Shown piece after piece: positions 24,163 through 34,728 of a stretch of DNA of 53,472 bases. The notes under the pieces were generated by a model. The model was not told the origin of the DNA and did not search any database. It was given only the letters and a program-made list of their open reading frames with translations. The position numbers were made by a program, and so were the translations under genes. Each line of letters starts with the position of its first letter. The stretch's first letter is position 1. Source of the DNA: an uncultured Clostridia bacterium (GTDB lineage Bacteria > Bacillota > Clostridia > Christensenellales > UBA1242); contig CALWOU010000006.1 in the NCBI GenBank assembly GCA_944383245.1, positions 1 through 53,472 on the forward strand, read 5' to 3'.

Positions 24163-27100
24163 ATGAATAAATCAACAACCAAAAAAAGCACTAAAATTGC
24201 AATTAGAACGATTGCGATTGTTCTTATGTGTTTATTGGTGGCGCTAACTAGTGTTGGCATTTATTTTGCCACTAGAAAAAAAGAACCAAGCACGCCAGAA
24301 GTGATAGTCGACCCGCTCGAATTTGCAACTGACAAATGGGATGGCGAAACTGTGGATAACAGTGAGTTTTTGTCAGGCGATAAACTCGGCAATCGCGGTG
24401 ATCACACTTATACTATCAACTCAGCATCTTCATTCGTTTATTTTATTGGTCTTGTAAACGATGAGAACAGGGCAAAAGAATACAACTACTTTAAAGATTA
24501 CACAATATACCTAAACAGTAATATTGATTTAAGCGGTTATAGCATTCAATCAATAGGTAAGAAAGTAACAAATGATCAAGACGAAACAATTTCCACCTTC
24601 CAGGGCACATTCAATGGCGCCTACTATTCAATAATGAATGCAGATATTGTCGGTAACGGACTTTTTGGCTATGTTGAAAATGCAAACATTCAAAACGTTG
24701 GTCTATACAACGCCACAATCAATTCAACCTCAGACTACACAGGTTCAATAGTCGGCGAGGCAGTTAACTCAAACATTTCAAACGTGTATGCTCGCTTGGG
24801 CTCAGTTCAGGGTAGCACAGTGGGCGGAATTGTTGGTTCTTTCATCTCAAACAACGGAACGCACACAATTTCAAACTCATTCGTGGATAACACTCTAATC
24901 GGAGATAAGGTTGGCGCAATCGCTGGAAATGTAGACACTAAAACTACAAGCGCTAATGCAGTTACCATTTCATACGTTTACTACACTCAACAATTAGACG
25001 CAATCAATTCATTCGCTTTTGAAGGCACTGCTGAAGAAAATTATGTAACTTTAAACAATATTATAAACACTAATGTATCAACCGATTTCTCTTCTTGGAA
25101 TTATTCAAGCAGTTATTCAATAGATGCAGATTGGTGCAATTATGCGTATAGAGAAAATAGCACACAGCTTAGTTTTAATTTCCCTATCCAAACAGGCTTT
25201 GCAAAAGTTTTCTTAAATGGTTCTTATATTGAGGGAACTATAACAATAGGTGACACCACAACGGACGCCACAACTCTTTCTCAGGCTTTCAGCTCTGTTG
25301 AGGCAAACCAAGAGGCAGAAATTAACTTAATAGTTGAAAAAATCTTTATGGATGAAGAGGCAGTTGCTAAAGCCAACACATCTTTAACTATAACTCCAGA
25401 TGTCAACACAACTCTTGTTAGATCCAATTCAAATAGCGAAAACCTAATAGTTGGTTCATCTAATTCAAAACTATACATAGGCGAAGAAACTGCTCCAACC
25501 AATTCTTCAACAATCACAATAGACGGTAATATAGATTACGTTAAATCAAATAATATCCAATCAGGCTCGCTAATATACGCGCAAGGCGATGACTTAATAA
25601 TCGGCTCAAACGTAACCCTGCAAAACAACATAAACAACACCACCGGCTACGGTGGCGCTGTTTACGTTTATAATATCAATAAAAACTACGATCCAGTGGA
25701 AAACACCGCTGAAACAATAGACATTAATTCCACCATAACAAACTGCGAAGCAACATATGGTGGCGGTGTTTGTGTTATTGGTTCAACCGTTGATATCAAT
25801 GCTGAAAGCATTTTAAATTGTTATGCTGAAAATGGCGGTGGTGTAGCAATCTTAGATAATGGTTCAGTAGAGCAAGTTGATATGCAAGAATTGGTAGGCA
25901 CTTATATTAAATATGGAGGGAAAACTGTTTCAAGTATAGCATCAGGAGAAACTGTAACAGGTACAACTAATATTACTTCTGATCTTAGTGACAATTCTGC
26001 AACGTACGGCGGCGGAGTTTATGGGGCTATTACATCATCTAGTGTAACTATCAACATTATTGGTTCGGAAATATACGGCAACACTGCCACATATGCTGGC
26101 GGAGGTATTTATTTGTATGGACCATATACTTACTCAACTAATGTTAGATTGAATATATATAGTGCTTCACGCGTTCATGACAATGCTGTAACATCTGGAG
26201 ATGGAGGTGGTATGTATGTTTATCACTTTTATATGCAACTTTATGGTAATTCAAAAATTTATAATAATAATGCGTCAGGTAACGGTGGAGGTCTTTTTAT
26301 AGATCAAGGCGGACATTATTATATAGGCACTAGTTCATCTAGGTCATATGATTACGCTGTTCATGGCAACACCGATGGTTCTAATAACACATCTTTTAAT
26401 ATATATGTTATGCAAGCTTCAAGCACACCAACACGTCTATATTTATATGATTCAGTGGGAACCAGATATAGCGCAATAAACACTGGTATATACTTCAATA
26501 GAACTGCAGGTAATTGGTATTGTACTTGTTATTACAATAATATGTCAGGGACCGATCGTACGGGCTACTCTGGAGTTAAAGGCTATACAACATCAAGTAG
26601 CGATACGGCGCTAATAGAATGGTCAAGTTCAACTCCATATCAAGCATTTAATGGTTTGGCTTCAGGTAGCCCTACAGTGTATTATCCACAGTGGAATAGA
26701 GACACATATACCATAACATATAATGCTAATGGTGGAGAGTTTGATAATGGCTCCGCAATTATGTCTAAAACAAGAATGTATCAAGACACTTTAGGTGGAA
26801 AAAATTTATATGCTTCAGGTGATACTACAGATCGTACATCTGGATTAACACTATCTGGCAATCGCTTCACTTTAAGTACAAGTTCTGCAAATACTAACAA
26901 CTTTTTCAATTTTGCAATGCCTTATATTGATAATGATTATTTCCGTCCAAGTTCTACATATACATTAATCCTTCAAGTATCTTCATATACTGCTGGAGCT
27001 TCTGGCACTAGTGTGGTTCTCAGTTCTCCAGGCGATGTTGATTACGAAACAGATATAACAACAAATAAGGTTGAAATACCGGTTACCGGTGTAAAAGTGT

Positions 27101-30100
27101 ATTCCAAAACTTTCACAACGAAATCATCATTCCTTGATTGTAATCTTTTATTCAGATCATATGTTTATGTTCCTACGCGAACAGCAGTTTCATTATCATT
27201 TAGAATTTATGTTTTATATGGAGATGTTGATCCTGATGAAACATCGATCACAACTTCTACAGCCACGGCATCATATGGAACCACGTATGGCAAACTGCCA
27301 ACACCAACAAGGGATGGCTACACATTTGATGGCTGGTATACATCAACATCTAGTAGTGGTACGCAAGTAACAGCAAAAACTACTTACACTAGAACATCAA
27401 ATCAAACGTTGTATGCGCATTGGACGAAATCCTCTGTAACCGTAACATTTAATGCTAATGGTGGCAGTGTTGTGGGAACACGTTCAAAAGAAGTTACTAT
27501 TGGTTCAACCTACGGAGATTTACCAACCTTTTTGAGATCTGGCTACAATTTTGCCGGTTGGTATACATCAGCTACAGGCGGAACTCGAGTTTATTCCACT
27601 ACAAAAGTTGTTAATAATTCTGATCATACATTGTATGCTAGATGGTATCGTCCTATCCCTACAGCAAACACTTTAACATATAATGGCGAAAGTCAAATAG
27701 GGGTTAATTCAGGCACAGGTTACTCACGTTCAGGCACATATACAGCCACAAATGCAGGAACATATAGATGTACTGTATCGCTTTCTTCTCCATCAAATTC
27801 GTATTGGAGTGACGGAACAAGGGGAAATAAAACCATAACTTGGACTATAGATCCATATTCGATAGATTTAGAAAACACATCATATACATGGACAGGCAGT
27901 TCAACGTATGTTAATAATTATATGATTAGCGGAATTGGAAGTGTGAGATTGACTTATCGTCCTTATAGTTCAAATGTTGGAACGTATTCTTACACAAGTG
28001 CGTCATCCACTTCTTCTGGGCAATATAGGATAACTTTATCTAGTAGCAACTTCGAGATAGGTTCGGCAGGCACATTTACAATTAGTAAACGTTCAGTAAC
28101 TATTCCAACAGCAATTTCAGGATTAGTGTATAATGGGGAAAGCCAAAGAGGTGTGTCAACCGGATCATATTACATATTGTCCGGTACAACCACTGCAACA
28201 AATGCCAGAACTTACACTGCTTATGCAAAACTTTCAAACACAACCAACTGCCAATGGTCAAACGGCACAACCTCAAGAAGAACCATCACCTGGACAATCA
28301 GTAAATATGGATTAAATGCTGGAGCATATAGTGTTACGTATTCTGGAAGTACGTCATTTAGTAGATATTTAACAGGAGTTAATAGTGAAAGAGTTCTTTT
28401 AAATTATACACCATATAGTTCTAATACAGGAAGTTACACATATTCATCTTCATCTTCTATAAGTTCTGGAGAATATTATATAACATTAAGTGACGATAAC
28501 TATGAAATAGACTCTGCCGGTACATTTACAATTGGTAAATTATCCGTTGCAGTTCCAACTGCAATTACGGGTTTGGTATATAATGGAGAAGAACAAACAG
28601 GTGTGTCATATAATCTAACATATTACCGCATAGTTATGGGCACAACCTCTGAAACAGACGCGGGAGATTATTCAGTGTCATTTTATATGGATAACACCAA
28701 CTACGAATGGTCGAACGGAACAACCTCACAACAAATAAGCGTTTATTGGTCAATAGCACCATATGCATTAACAGTGGGAGCACGTTCTGCTACCTGGAAT
28801 GGTGGAAATAGTTTTGATATAACAATGTCTGGTGTAAATGACGAAACTGTTCATCTAACAATCAATACATATAGTTCGGATGTTGGAAGTTATACATATT
28901 CATCAACATTATCTAGCGGAAGATACACTATATCTTTAACCGATGATAACTATTCTATTGGTTCTGCTGGTACATTCACAATAACTAAGGGAATTGTTGA
29001 TATTCCAACAGCAATTGTTGGATTGGTGTATAACGGCGAAGAGCAAACGGGTGTTGAAGAAGGTTCATATTATACATTAACAAACAACACCGCAACTGAT
29101 GCAGATGATTATATTGCTACTGCAACTTTAATAGATCCTACAAACAGTCAATGGTCGGATGGAACAACTGTTAATAAAACCATTTCTTGGTCGATTGATG
29201 CATATGGATTAGTTGCTGGTTCTCATTCAGAAATTTGGTCTGGATCGAATAGTTTTGAAAGAACTATATCTGGAGTAAATAATGAAACTATTAATTTAAC
29301 ATATTATGCTTATAGTGGAGATGTTGGAAATTACACATACACAACTTCATCGTCGTTAAGCGAGGGACAATACCGTATATCACTAACAGACTCTAACTAT
29401 GTTATTGATTCGGCGGGAACATTTGCAATTGAAAGGGCAAGCATTGATATTCCAACTGCTGTTGATAATTTGGTGTACAACGGCAATGTGCAGACAGGTG
29501 TTATTGGCGGAGATTATTTTGAGTTAACTAATAACACAGGCACAAATGCAGGAGATTACATTGCAACTGCAACTATAGATGATAATCATATTTGGTCGGA
29601 CGGAACAACTGAAGATAAAGAAATTGCTTGGTCAATTGCTAGGGCTGAAATTAATATTCCTACTGCTAACACAGGGCTAATTTATGATGGTAGAGAGAAA
29701 ATGGGTGTAAATGAAGGGGATTATTACACACTTTCTGGTCATAAGCAGACTAATGCTGGAGATTACACTGCTGTTGCTAGTGTTGATAATAATCATATTT
29801 GGTCTAATGGTTCAACTGATGATCAATTGATTGATTGGTCTATTGCCAAGGCGCAAGTTAGTGTGCCAACTGCTGTTGAGGGATTAGTGTATAATGGCGA
29901 AGAGCAGACAGGTGTTATTGGCGGAGATTATTTTGAGTTAACTAATAACACAGGCACAAATGCTGGAAATTACACTGCAATAGCAACCTTAGATGACAAA
30001 AATAATTTCGAATGGGCAGATGGAACAACTGAAGATAAACAAATTGCTTGGTCTATATCTAAAGCGGATGGATCATTTACATTCAATGGTTCTACAATTA

Positions 30101-33100
30101 CATATGATGCAACTAATCACACATTAACTGCTACTAATGTTGTTGGCGGAACAATTGAATATTCAACTGAAGAGAATGGAACTTATTCTTCCGTTCCTCC
30201 AACGTTTAAGAATGTTGGAAGCCACACAATTTATGCAAGGCTTGTTGGAGATGATAACCATAATGACGTATCTTCAAAGAGTGCAACACTTGTAATTAAT
30301 CCATATGAATTGACTATTGACGCATACACAACCGCTTGGACAGGTGCAAGCAGTTATAATAGGGTTGTGAATGGTGTTGGAGGAGAAAGTGTAACTCTTA
30401 CTTACACTCCTTCAAACACTAATGCTGGAACATTCACTTATCAAAGCGGATCAAATAGTTTCACACTTTCATTAAATAGCAACAATTATGAAGTGGGAAC
30501 TGCTGGCAATTTGATTCTTGAGTCTGTTGAAATTGAGTTCACAGTAAACGGTTACACAGGAGTGTACGACGGCGATCCACACGGAATTACTATTAATGTT
30601 AAAACTCCATCAACAGGTTCCACAATCACATATTCAGAAACATTAAGCGGATCGTACTCTGAAACTCCTATAACAAGAACAGATGCGGGCGAAACAACAG
30701 TATACTTCAAGATAAATGCAACAAATTACACTGAGGCAACAGGTAGCGCAAAGATAGTTATATCTAGAGCGCCTATTGATGCACCAACTGCTAGAACAGA
30801 CCTTGTTTACAATGGCACTCTTCAAACAGGTGTTGAGGCAAACGATGAGTATTACACTATAACAGGTAACACAGGCACAAATGCTAATCAATATACTGCT
30901 ACACTAACTTTGAAGAGTAACTATATGTGGAGCAATAACTCAACAGACACTCTTCAAATCTCTTGGTCTATTGCAAAATACGGATTGAATGTTGGCGATT
31001 ATGAGGTCGATTGGGTTTCTAGTGCTAGCAGTTACACTAGAACAGTGGATGGAGTGAACAATGAAGATGTAACTTTAAGTTATATTCCTCATTCTAACAG
31101 TGTTGGCGAATATACTTATTCAACCACTGCTGGCGCAGATTTGTATCTAATTAACATAGAAAACACAAATAACTACGAAATAACTTCTGCTGGAACATTC
31201 ACAATTAGTCCTATTGGAATTGTTTATAATGCTGAGGGTTACACCGGCACTTATGACGAAGAGGGACATAGCATAACTGTTACAGTGACAACTCCAGCAA
31301 GCGGATGCACAATTTATTACAGCGAAAATGAGTCATCAGGCTACACTCAAGCAAACATATCAAAAACTGATGCTGGAACCTACACTATCTACTTTAAAAT
31401 AGAGGCGGACAACTATGAAACTGCAACGGGTAGCGCAACTATTCAAATTAATCGAAAAGAAATCGCAATTCCTAAGGCAAACACAGGTCTAGTTTATGAC
31501 GGAACATTAAAAGTTGGTCTAAGCGAAGGCACGGGTTACACTCGTTCGGGTGATTATCAAGAAACCAATGCTGGAACTTACACAGCAATTGCAGTTCTAG
31601 ACAAAAACTATATTTGGGAAAACGCAAAAACTGAAAATAAGGAAATTGAATGGACTATTGAAAGGGCATCTATTGATATTCCTACTGAAAATAAAGGTTT
31701 AGTATACACCGGTAAATCTCAAGTTGGTGTTGATCCTCATCCAAATAGTTACTACACTATTGAGGGTAACACAGGAATTAATGCAGATGATTACGTTGCA
31801 ATTGTTAGTCTAGATAACAACCACAAATGGTCAGACGGAAATGTTGAAGATAAAAAAATTCGTTGGTCTATCGCTAAGGAAGGTTTAACAGTCACAGCAG
31901 ACGATAAATCTATGAATTATGGCGACAATGCTCCAAGTTACACATATTCTGCAAGCGGATTTGTTAATAATGAAACCAATTCAGTATTGTCAGGTTCAGC
32001 AGTGTATACAATAAAAGACGACACAAGCACAATTTCTAATGTGTCAACTGTCGATGCGGGAACTTACACTATTGAAATTAGTGGGCTAACTTCAAATAAC
32101 TATGAAATTTCATTTGAAGACGGTACGTTAACAATCAATAAACGCAACATTTCGGCTTGCGATATCAAATTGTCACAATATAGTTACAACTTCGACGCAA
32201 CAGAACATAAACCAACCGTTTCTCTAAGCATAGACGGAAAGGCTGTTGACGAATCTAACTATGAGGTTACGTATTCAGATAACGTCTATCCGGGCACTGC
32301 AACTGTTACAGTTACTGCAACAGAGGATAGCAACTTAACAGGTTCAGACACAGTTAACTTCACAATCATTGAGGTTAGTTACAATATTATCTATGAAACT
32401 AATGGCGGAAACGAAATTGCGAATGACACATACACAATTAAAACAAATGACCAAACTATAATGACACTTAAAACTCCAACTCGCTCAGGGTATTCATTCG
32501 CGGGATACACAATTGTTACTAACTCACAAAATAGAGATAGCACAATCTCTGGTAAAAATTTAACCACGTTAACAATTCCTGCAAAAGCATACGGCAATAT
32601 CACGGTTGAAGCACATTGGGAAGTTGAAATTACAATTGAAGTTGTTGGAAACAAAACCGGAAATACGTTTGAAATTATTGGCGGGTCAAATACTATCACA
32701 ACTAGTGGACGTCACTCAGTTCCAGAGGGCAGTGAGTTGACATTTAACACTACATTGATTGCAGACGATTCTTCAAGCAGTTATCAATTGTTCTCAATCT
32801 ATATTGATGATGAACTTGTTAGAACAGTTTCATCAAAGAATAACGAAAATGACCATTATCAATTGTCTTCATATTATGCAATAAATAAGGCTTGCACAGT
32901 TAAGTTAGAGTTTAAAGATGCTAATGAGTTAACTGTTATCACTGAAGAAGAATATGCAATCGACACTGAAGTGGTTATCGATGGTATAAGTGATGGCAAT
33001 GTTTACGCCACTGACGCAGACATTAATGTTTCAATCACTTTAGACACTTCATCAATTGCAACTGGACCTAACGCATATATTGGTTTCACTTATGTGATGA

Positions 33101-33504
33101 ATGGAGAAACACAAAGTTCGTATAATGGTGGTGATGATAATATTAAACAAGATCTTGACGGAACAAGTGGCGATGTTTATGCTTACACGTTCACAGGAGA
33201 TAAAGGCATAACTGAAATTCACGTGTTAGTTCGTGAAGTTGTAAATGTCAATATTAACACAACGAATCAAAGCGTTACAGCATTGTCTTTAACAAGTGTG
33301 GATAATTTCACAAGGCAAATTGCAATTAATGAGAGCGATAATTATCAATTGTATGTTGGCGAGTGGAAGATTAAAATAACAACGAGTGGCAATGCAGATA
33401 AAGGAGCTGTTATCAAAAACATTTTCGGCGAAGGAAAATATCGTTATGATACCGAAACCAAAACTTACTACTATATTGTTGAATCGCAACAATCATCAAC
33501 ATAG
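24163..33504 (+). CDS. Giant repeat-rich surface protein (3113 residues)
   Basis: An uncleaved-looking signal/anchor helix at about 13-36 (TIAIVLMCLLVALTSVGIYF) puts the body outside the cell. Domains in order: GLUG-like repeats (about 145-240); a beta-helix-like region with GGGVY/GGGIY turns (about 485-730); InlB/Listeria-Bacteroides repeats with NANGG and GYTFDGWYTS (about 850-1160); a long array (about 1165-2735) of alternating MBG-like modules, ten of the form PTAxxLVYNGxxQTGV and about six of the form YGLxxGxxxxxWSG, ending with a YGDNAPSYTYS MBG domain; another InlB-like repeat (about 2740-2820); and a unique C-terminal region. No LPXTG motif or C-terminal membrane segment is present. 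GGGGG precedes the ATG. Likely a stalk-like adhesin; the partner is unknown. Confidence 0.85.
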   Translation: MNKSTTKKSTKIAIRTIAIVLMCLLVALTSVGIYFATRKKEPSTPEVIVDPLEFATDKWDGETVDNSEFLSGDKLGNRGDHTYTINSASSFVYFIGLVNDENRAKEYNYFKDYTIYLNSNIDLSGYSIQSIGKKVTNDQDETISTFQGTFNGAYYSIMNADIVGNGLFGYVENANIQNVGLYNATINSTSDYTGSIVGEAVNSNISNVYARLGSVQGSTVGGIVGSFISNNGTHTISNSFVDNTLIGDKVGAIAGNVDTKTTSANAVTISYVYYTQQLDAINSFAFEGTAEENYVTLNNIINTNVSTDFSSWNYSSSYSIDADWCNYAYRENSTQLSFNFPIQTGFAKVFLNGSYIEGTITIGDTTTDATTLSQAFSSVEANQEAEINLIVEKIFMDEEAVAKANTSLTITPDVNTTLVRSNSNSENLIVGSSNSKLYIGEETAPTNSSTITIDGNIDYVKSNNIQSGSLIYAQGDDLIIGSNVTLQNNINNTTGYGGAVYVYNINKNYDPVENTAETIDINSTITNCEATYGGGVCVIGSTVDINAESILNCYAENGGGVAILDNGSVEQVDMQELVGTYIKYGGKTVSSIASGETVTGTTNITSDLSDNSATYGGGVYGAITSSSVTINIIGSEIYGNTATYAGGGIYLYGPYTYSTNVRLNIYSASRVHDNAVTSGDGGGMYVYHFYMQLYGNSKIYNNNASGNGGGLFIDQGGHYYIGTSSSRSYDYAVHGNTDGSNNTSFNIYVMQASSTPTRLYLYDSVGTRYSAINTGIYFNRTAGNWYCTCYYNNMSGTDRTGYSGVKGYTTSSSDTALIEWSSSTPYQAFNGLASGSPTVYYPQWNRDTYTITYNANGGEFDNGSAIMSKTRMYQDTLGGKNLYASGDTTDRTSGLTLSGNRFTLSTSSANTNNFFNFAMPYIDNDYFRPSSTYTLILQVSSYTAGASGTSVVLSSPGDVDYETDITTNKVEIPVTGVKVYSKTFTTKSSFLDCNLLFRSYVYVPTRTAVSLSFRIYVLYGDVDPDETSITTSTATASYGTTYGKLPTPTRDGYTFDGWYTSTSSSGTQVTAKTTYTRTSNQTLYAHWTKSSVTVTFNANGGSVVGTRSKEVTIGSTYGDLPTFLRSGYNFAGWYTSATGGTRVYSTTKVVNNSDHTLYARWYRPIPTANTLTYNGESQIGVNSGTGYSRSGTYTATNAGTYRCTVSLSSPSNSYWSDGTRGNKTITWTIDPYSIDLENTSYTWTGSSTYVNNYMISGIGSVRLTYRPYSSNVGTYSYTSASSTSSGQYRITLSSSNFEIGSAGTFTISKRSVTIPTAISGLVYNGESQRGVSTGSYYILSGTTTATNARTYTAYAKLSNTTNCQWSNGTTSRRTITWTISKYGLNAGAYSVTYSGSTSFSRYLTGVNSERVLLNYTPYSSNTGSYTYSSSSSISSGEYYITLSDDNYEIDSAGTFTIGKLSVAVPTAITGLVYNGEEQTGVSYNLTYYRIVMGTTSETDAGDYSVSFYMDNTNYEWSNGTTSQQISVYWSIAPYALTVGARSATWNGGNSFDITMSGVNDETVHLTINTYSSDVGSYTYSSTLSSGRYTISLTDDNYSIGSAGTFTITKGIVDIPTAIVGLVYNGEEQTGVEEGSYYTLTNNTATDADDYIATATLIDPTNSQWSDGTTVNKTISWSIDAYGLVAGSHSEIWSGSNSFERTISGVNNETINLTYYAYSGDVGNYTYTTSSSLSEGQYRISLTDSNYVIDSAGTFAIERASIDIPTAVDNLVYNGNVQTGVIGGDYFELTNNTGTNAGDYIATATIDDNHIWSDGTTEDKEIAWSIARAEINIPTANTGLIYDGREKMGVNEGDYYTLSGHKQTNAGDYTAVASVDNNHIWSNGSTDDQLIDWSIAKAQVSVPTAVEGLVYNGEEQTGVIGGDYFELTNNTGTNAGNYTAIATLDDKNNFEWADGTTEDKQIAWSISKADGSFTFNGSTITYDATNHTLTATNVVGGTIEYSTEENGTYSSVPPTFKNVGSHTIYARLVGDDNHNDVSSKSATLVINPYELTIDAYTTAWTGASSYNRVVNGVGGESVTLTYTPSNTNAGTFTYQSGSNSFTLSLNSNNYEVGTAGNLILESVEIEFTVNGYTGVYDGDPHGITINVKTPSTGSTITYSETLSGSYSETPITRTDAGETTVYFKINATNYTEATGSAKIVISRAPIDAPTARTDLVYNGTLQTGVEANDEYYTITGNTGTNANQYTATLTLKSNYMWSNNSTDTLQISWSIAKYGLNVGDYEVDWVSSASSYTRTVDGVNNEDVTLSYIPHSNSVGEYTYSTTAGADLYLINIENTNNYEITSAGTFTISPIGIVYNAEGYTGTYDEEGHSITVTVTTPASGCTIYYSENESSGYTQANISKTDAGTYTIYFKIEADNYETATGSATIQINRKEIAIPKANTGLVYDGTLKVGLSEGTGYTRSGDYQETNAGTYTAIAVLDKNYIWENAKTENKEIEWTIERASIDIPTENKGLVYTGKSQVGVDPHPNSYYTIEGNTGINADDYVAIVSLDNNHKWSDGNVEDKKIRWSIAKEGLTVTADDKSMNYGDNAPSYTYSASGFVNNETNSVLSGSAVYTIKDDTSTISNVSTVDAGTYTIEISGLTSNNYEISFEDGTLTINKRNISACDIKLSQYSYNFDATEHKPTVSLSIDGKAVDESNYEVTYSDNVYPGTATVTVTATEDSNLTGSDTVNFTIIEVSYNIIYETNGGNEIANDTYTIKTNDQTIMTLKTPTRSGYSFAGYTIVTNSQNRDSTISGKNLTTLTIPAKAYGNITVEAHWEVEITIEVVGNKTGNTFEIIGGSNTITTSGRHSVPEGSELTFNTTLIADDSSSSYQLFSIYIDDELVRTVSSKNNENDHYQLSSYYAINKACTVKLEFKDANELTVITEEEYAIDTEVVIDGISDGNVYATDADINVSITLDTSSIATGPNAYIGFTYVMNGETQSSYNGGDDNIKQDLDGTSGDVYAYTFTGDKGITEIHVLVREVVNVNINTTNQSVTALSLTSVDNFTRQIAINESDNYQLYVGEWKIKITTSGNADKGAVIKNIFGEGKYRYDTETKTYYYIVESQQSST

Positions 33505-33505
33505 T

Positions 33506-33537
33506 TAAAAAAGAGAGTTTAACACTCTCTTTTTTTG
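33506..33537 (+). terminator. Rho-independent terminator after the giant gene
   Basis: AAAAGAGAG/CTCTCTTTT hairpin followed by a T run. Confidence 0.85.
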
Positions 33538-33658
33538 TTGTATAAAAAACACAAAAAAATATTAAAAAATTTCAAAATAAAAACGTAAAAAAATATTAAA
33601 TAAAATTATTTAAAATTAATCTAAAATTATTAAAAAAAATTAAAAACAATAGTTTAAA

Positions 33659-34381
33659 CTATTTTAAATATTTAATATCATATAAATATAGGTATTCGCT
33701 TGGAGCGGTGTAGGTAGATTTGTAGGTTGAAAAAATGGATTTTTTTATTTCACTCAAGTTTATTTTGTGTTCGCCAATTTTTAGCATTGTGCCAACAATA
33801 TTTCTAACCATTTTATATAAAAATCCGTTGCCCGTTATGAAAAAATCTAGTTTGTTGTTTTTTAATATCAATTTTGCTTTATAGATTGTGCGAATGGTGG
33901 AGTTTACATCATTTCCGCTAGATTTAAAACCTAAAAAATCGTGCGTTCCAACAATAAGTTTAACAAATTTTTTCATTGCTTTTATATCTAAATCTGGGCT
34001 AATGGTTAACCTATTTGTGTGAAGCGGATGAACAAAATTTGATAGATACATTTTGTATAGATATGTTTTTTTCTTGTTTGCTTTGCGAACGTGAATATTT
34101 GAAACAATCACATCTAAAACTTTTATATCTGTGGGCAAAATTCCGTTCATTGAGCGAACAAATTTATTTTTATCAATGTTTTTTTCCGTTTCAAAATTTA
34201 TTGTTTGCTTATATGCGGAAACTTTTGCATCCGTTCGTCCACTTCCAACAATTTCAATTTTTTCTTTTAAAATTACACTAAGTGCTTTTTCAATCTCTCC
34301 TTGAATTGTTGGTTTGTTATTTTGGCGCTGAAATCCATAATAATTTTTTCCGTCGTACGTTATCGTCATTAAATATTTCAT
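33659..34381 (-). CDS. truA: tRNA pseudouridine synthase TruA
   Basis: 240 residues. Makes pseudouridine at positions 38-40 of tRNA anticodon stem-loops. The start MTITYDGKNYYGFQRQ and NKPTIQGEIEKAL are family signatures, and the catalytic Asp51 sits in GSGRTDAKVSAYKQ. The usual sequence here is GRTDAGVHA; this protein has Lys for Gly and Ser for His right after the nucleophile, so the loop is divergent while the Asp is intact. FLGFKSSGND and FLYKMVRNIVGTML near the C-terminus are typical. Single gene with a leaderless promoter and no Shine-Dalgarno. Confidence 0.95.
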   Translation of the reverse strand: MKYLMTITYDGKNYYGFQRQNNKPTIQGEIEKALSVILKEKIEIVGSGRTDAKVSAYKQTINFETEKNIDKNKFVRSMNGILPTDIKVLDVIVSNIHVRKANKKKTYLYKMYLSNFVHPLHTNRLTISPDLDIKAMKKFVKLIVGTHDFLGFKSSGNDVNSTIRTIYKAKLILKNNKLDFFITGNGFLYKMVRNIVGTMLKIGEHKINLSEIKKSIFSTYKSTYTAPSEYLYLYDIKYLK

Positions 34382-34387
34382 AAAAAA

Positions 34388-34416
34388 ATTATAATAAAAT
34401 TTTAAAATTTAATCAA
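34388..34416 (-). promoter_or_regulatory. Leaderless promoter of truA
   Basis: Minus strand: TTGATT (34411-34416), 17-bp spacer, TATAAT (34388-34393), six bases, ATG at 34381. Confidence 0.7.
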
Positions 34417-34641
34417 ATAAATATACCAACCACCCTAAAATTAGTTTTCATATTGATATTTTATAAAAATTTAATTAAAAAAATTAGATATTATAGTAAA
34501 GCGCTTTTGAAACTAGCATAATAAATAAAAAAAGATATATTTTTCTTAAATTTAGTTTTTTTTAAAAATTTTTTCTTAATTTTATATTTTATTTATTTTT
34601 TAACCAAATTTATAATTTAGCGCTTGAACAACTTAATATGT

Positions 34642-34670
34642 TTGATTAATTTTTTAAAATTTATTATAAT
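34642..34670 (+). promoter_or_regulatory. nifJ promoter
   Basis: TTGATT (34642-34647), 17-bp spacer, perfect TATAAT (34665-34670); transcript start near 34677, followed by a normal AAAAGGGG site before the ATG. Confidence 0.75.
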
Positions 34671-34728
34671 AAAATTGTGTAATGAAATAATGTTACTTAA
34701 ATGAAAATTAAACTTTAAAAGGGGAAAT

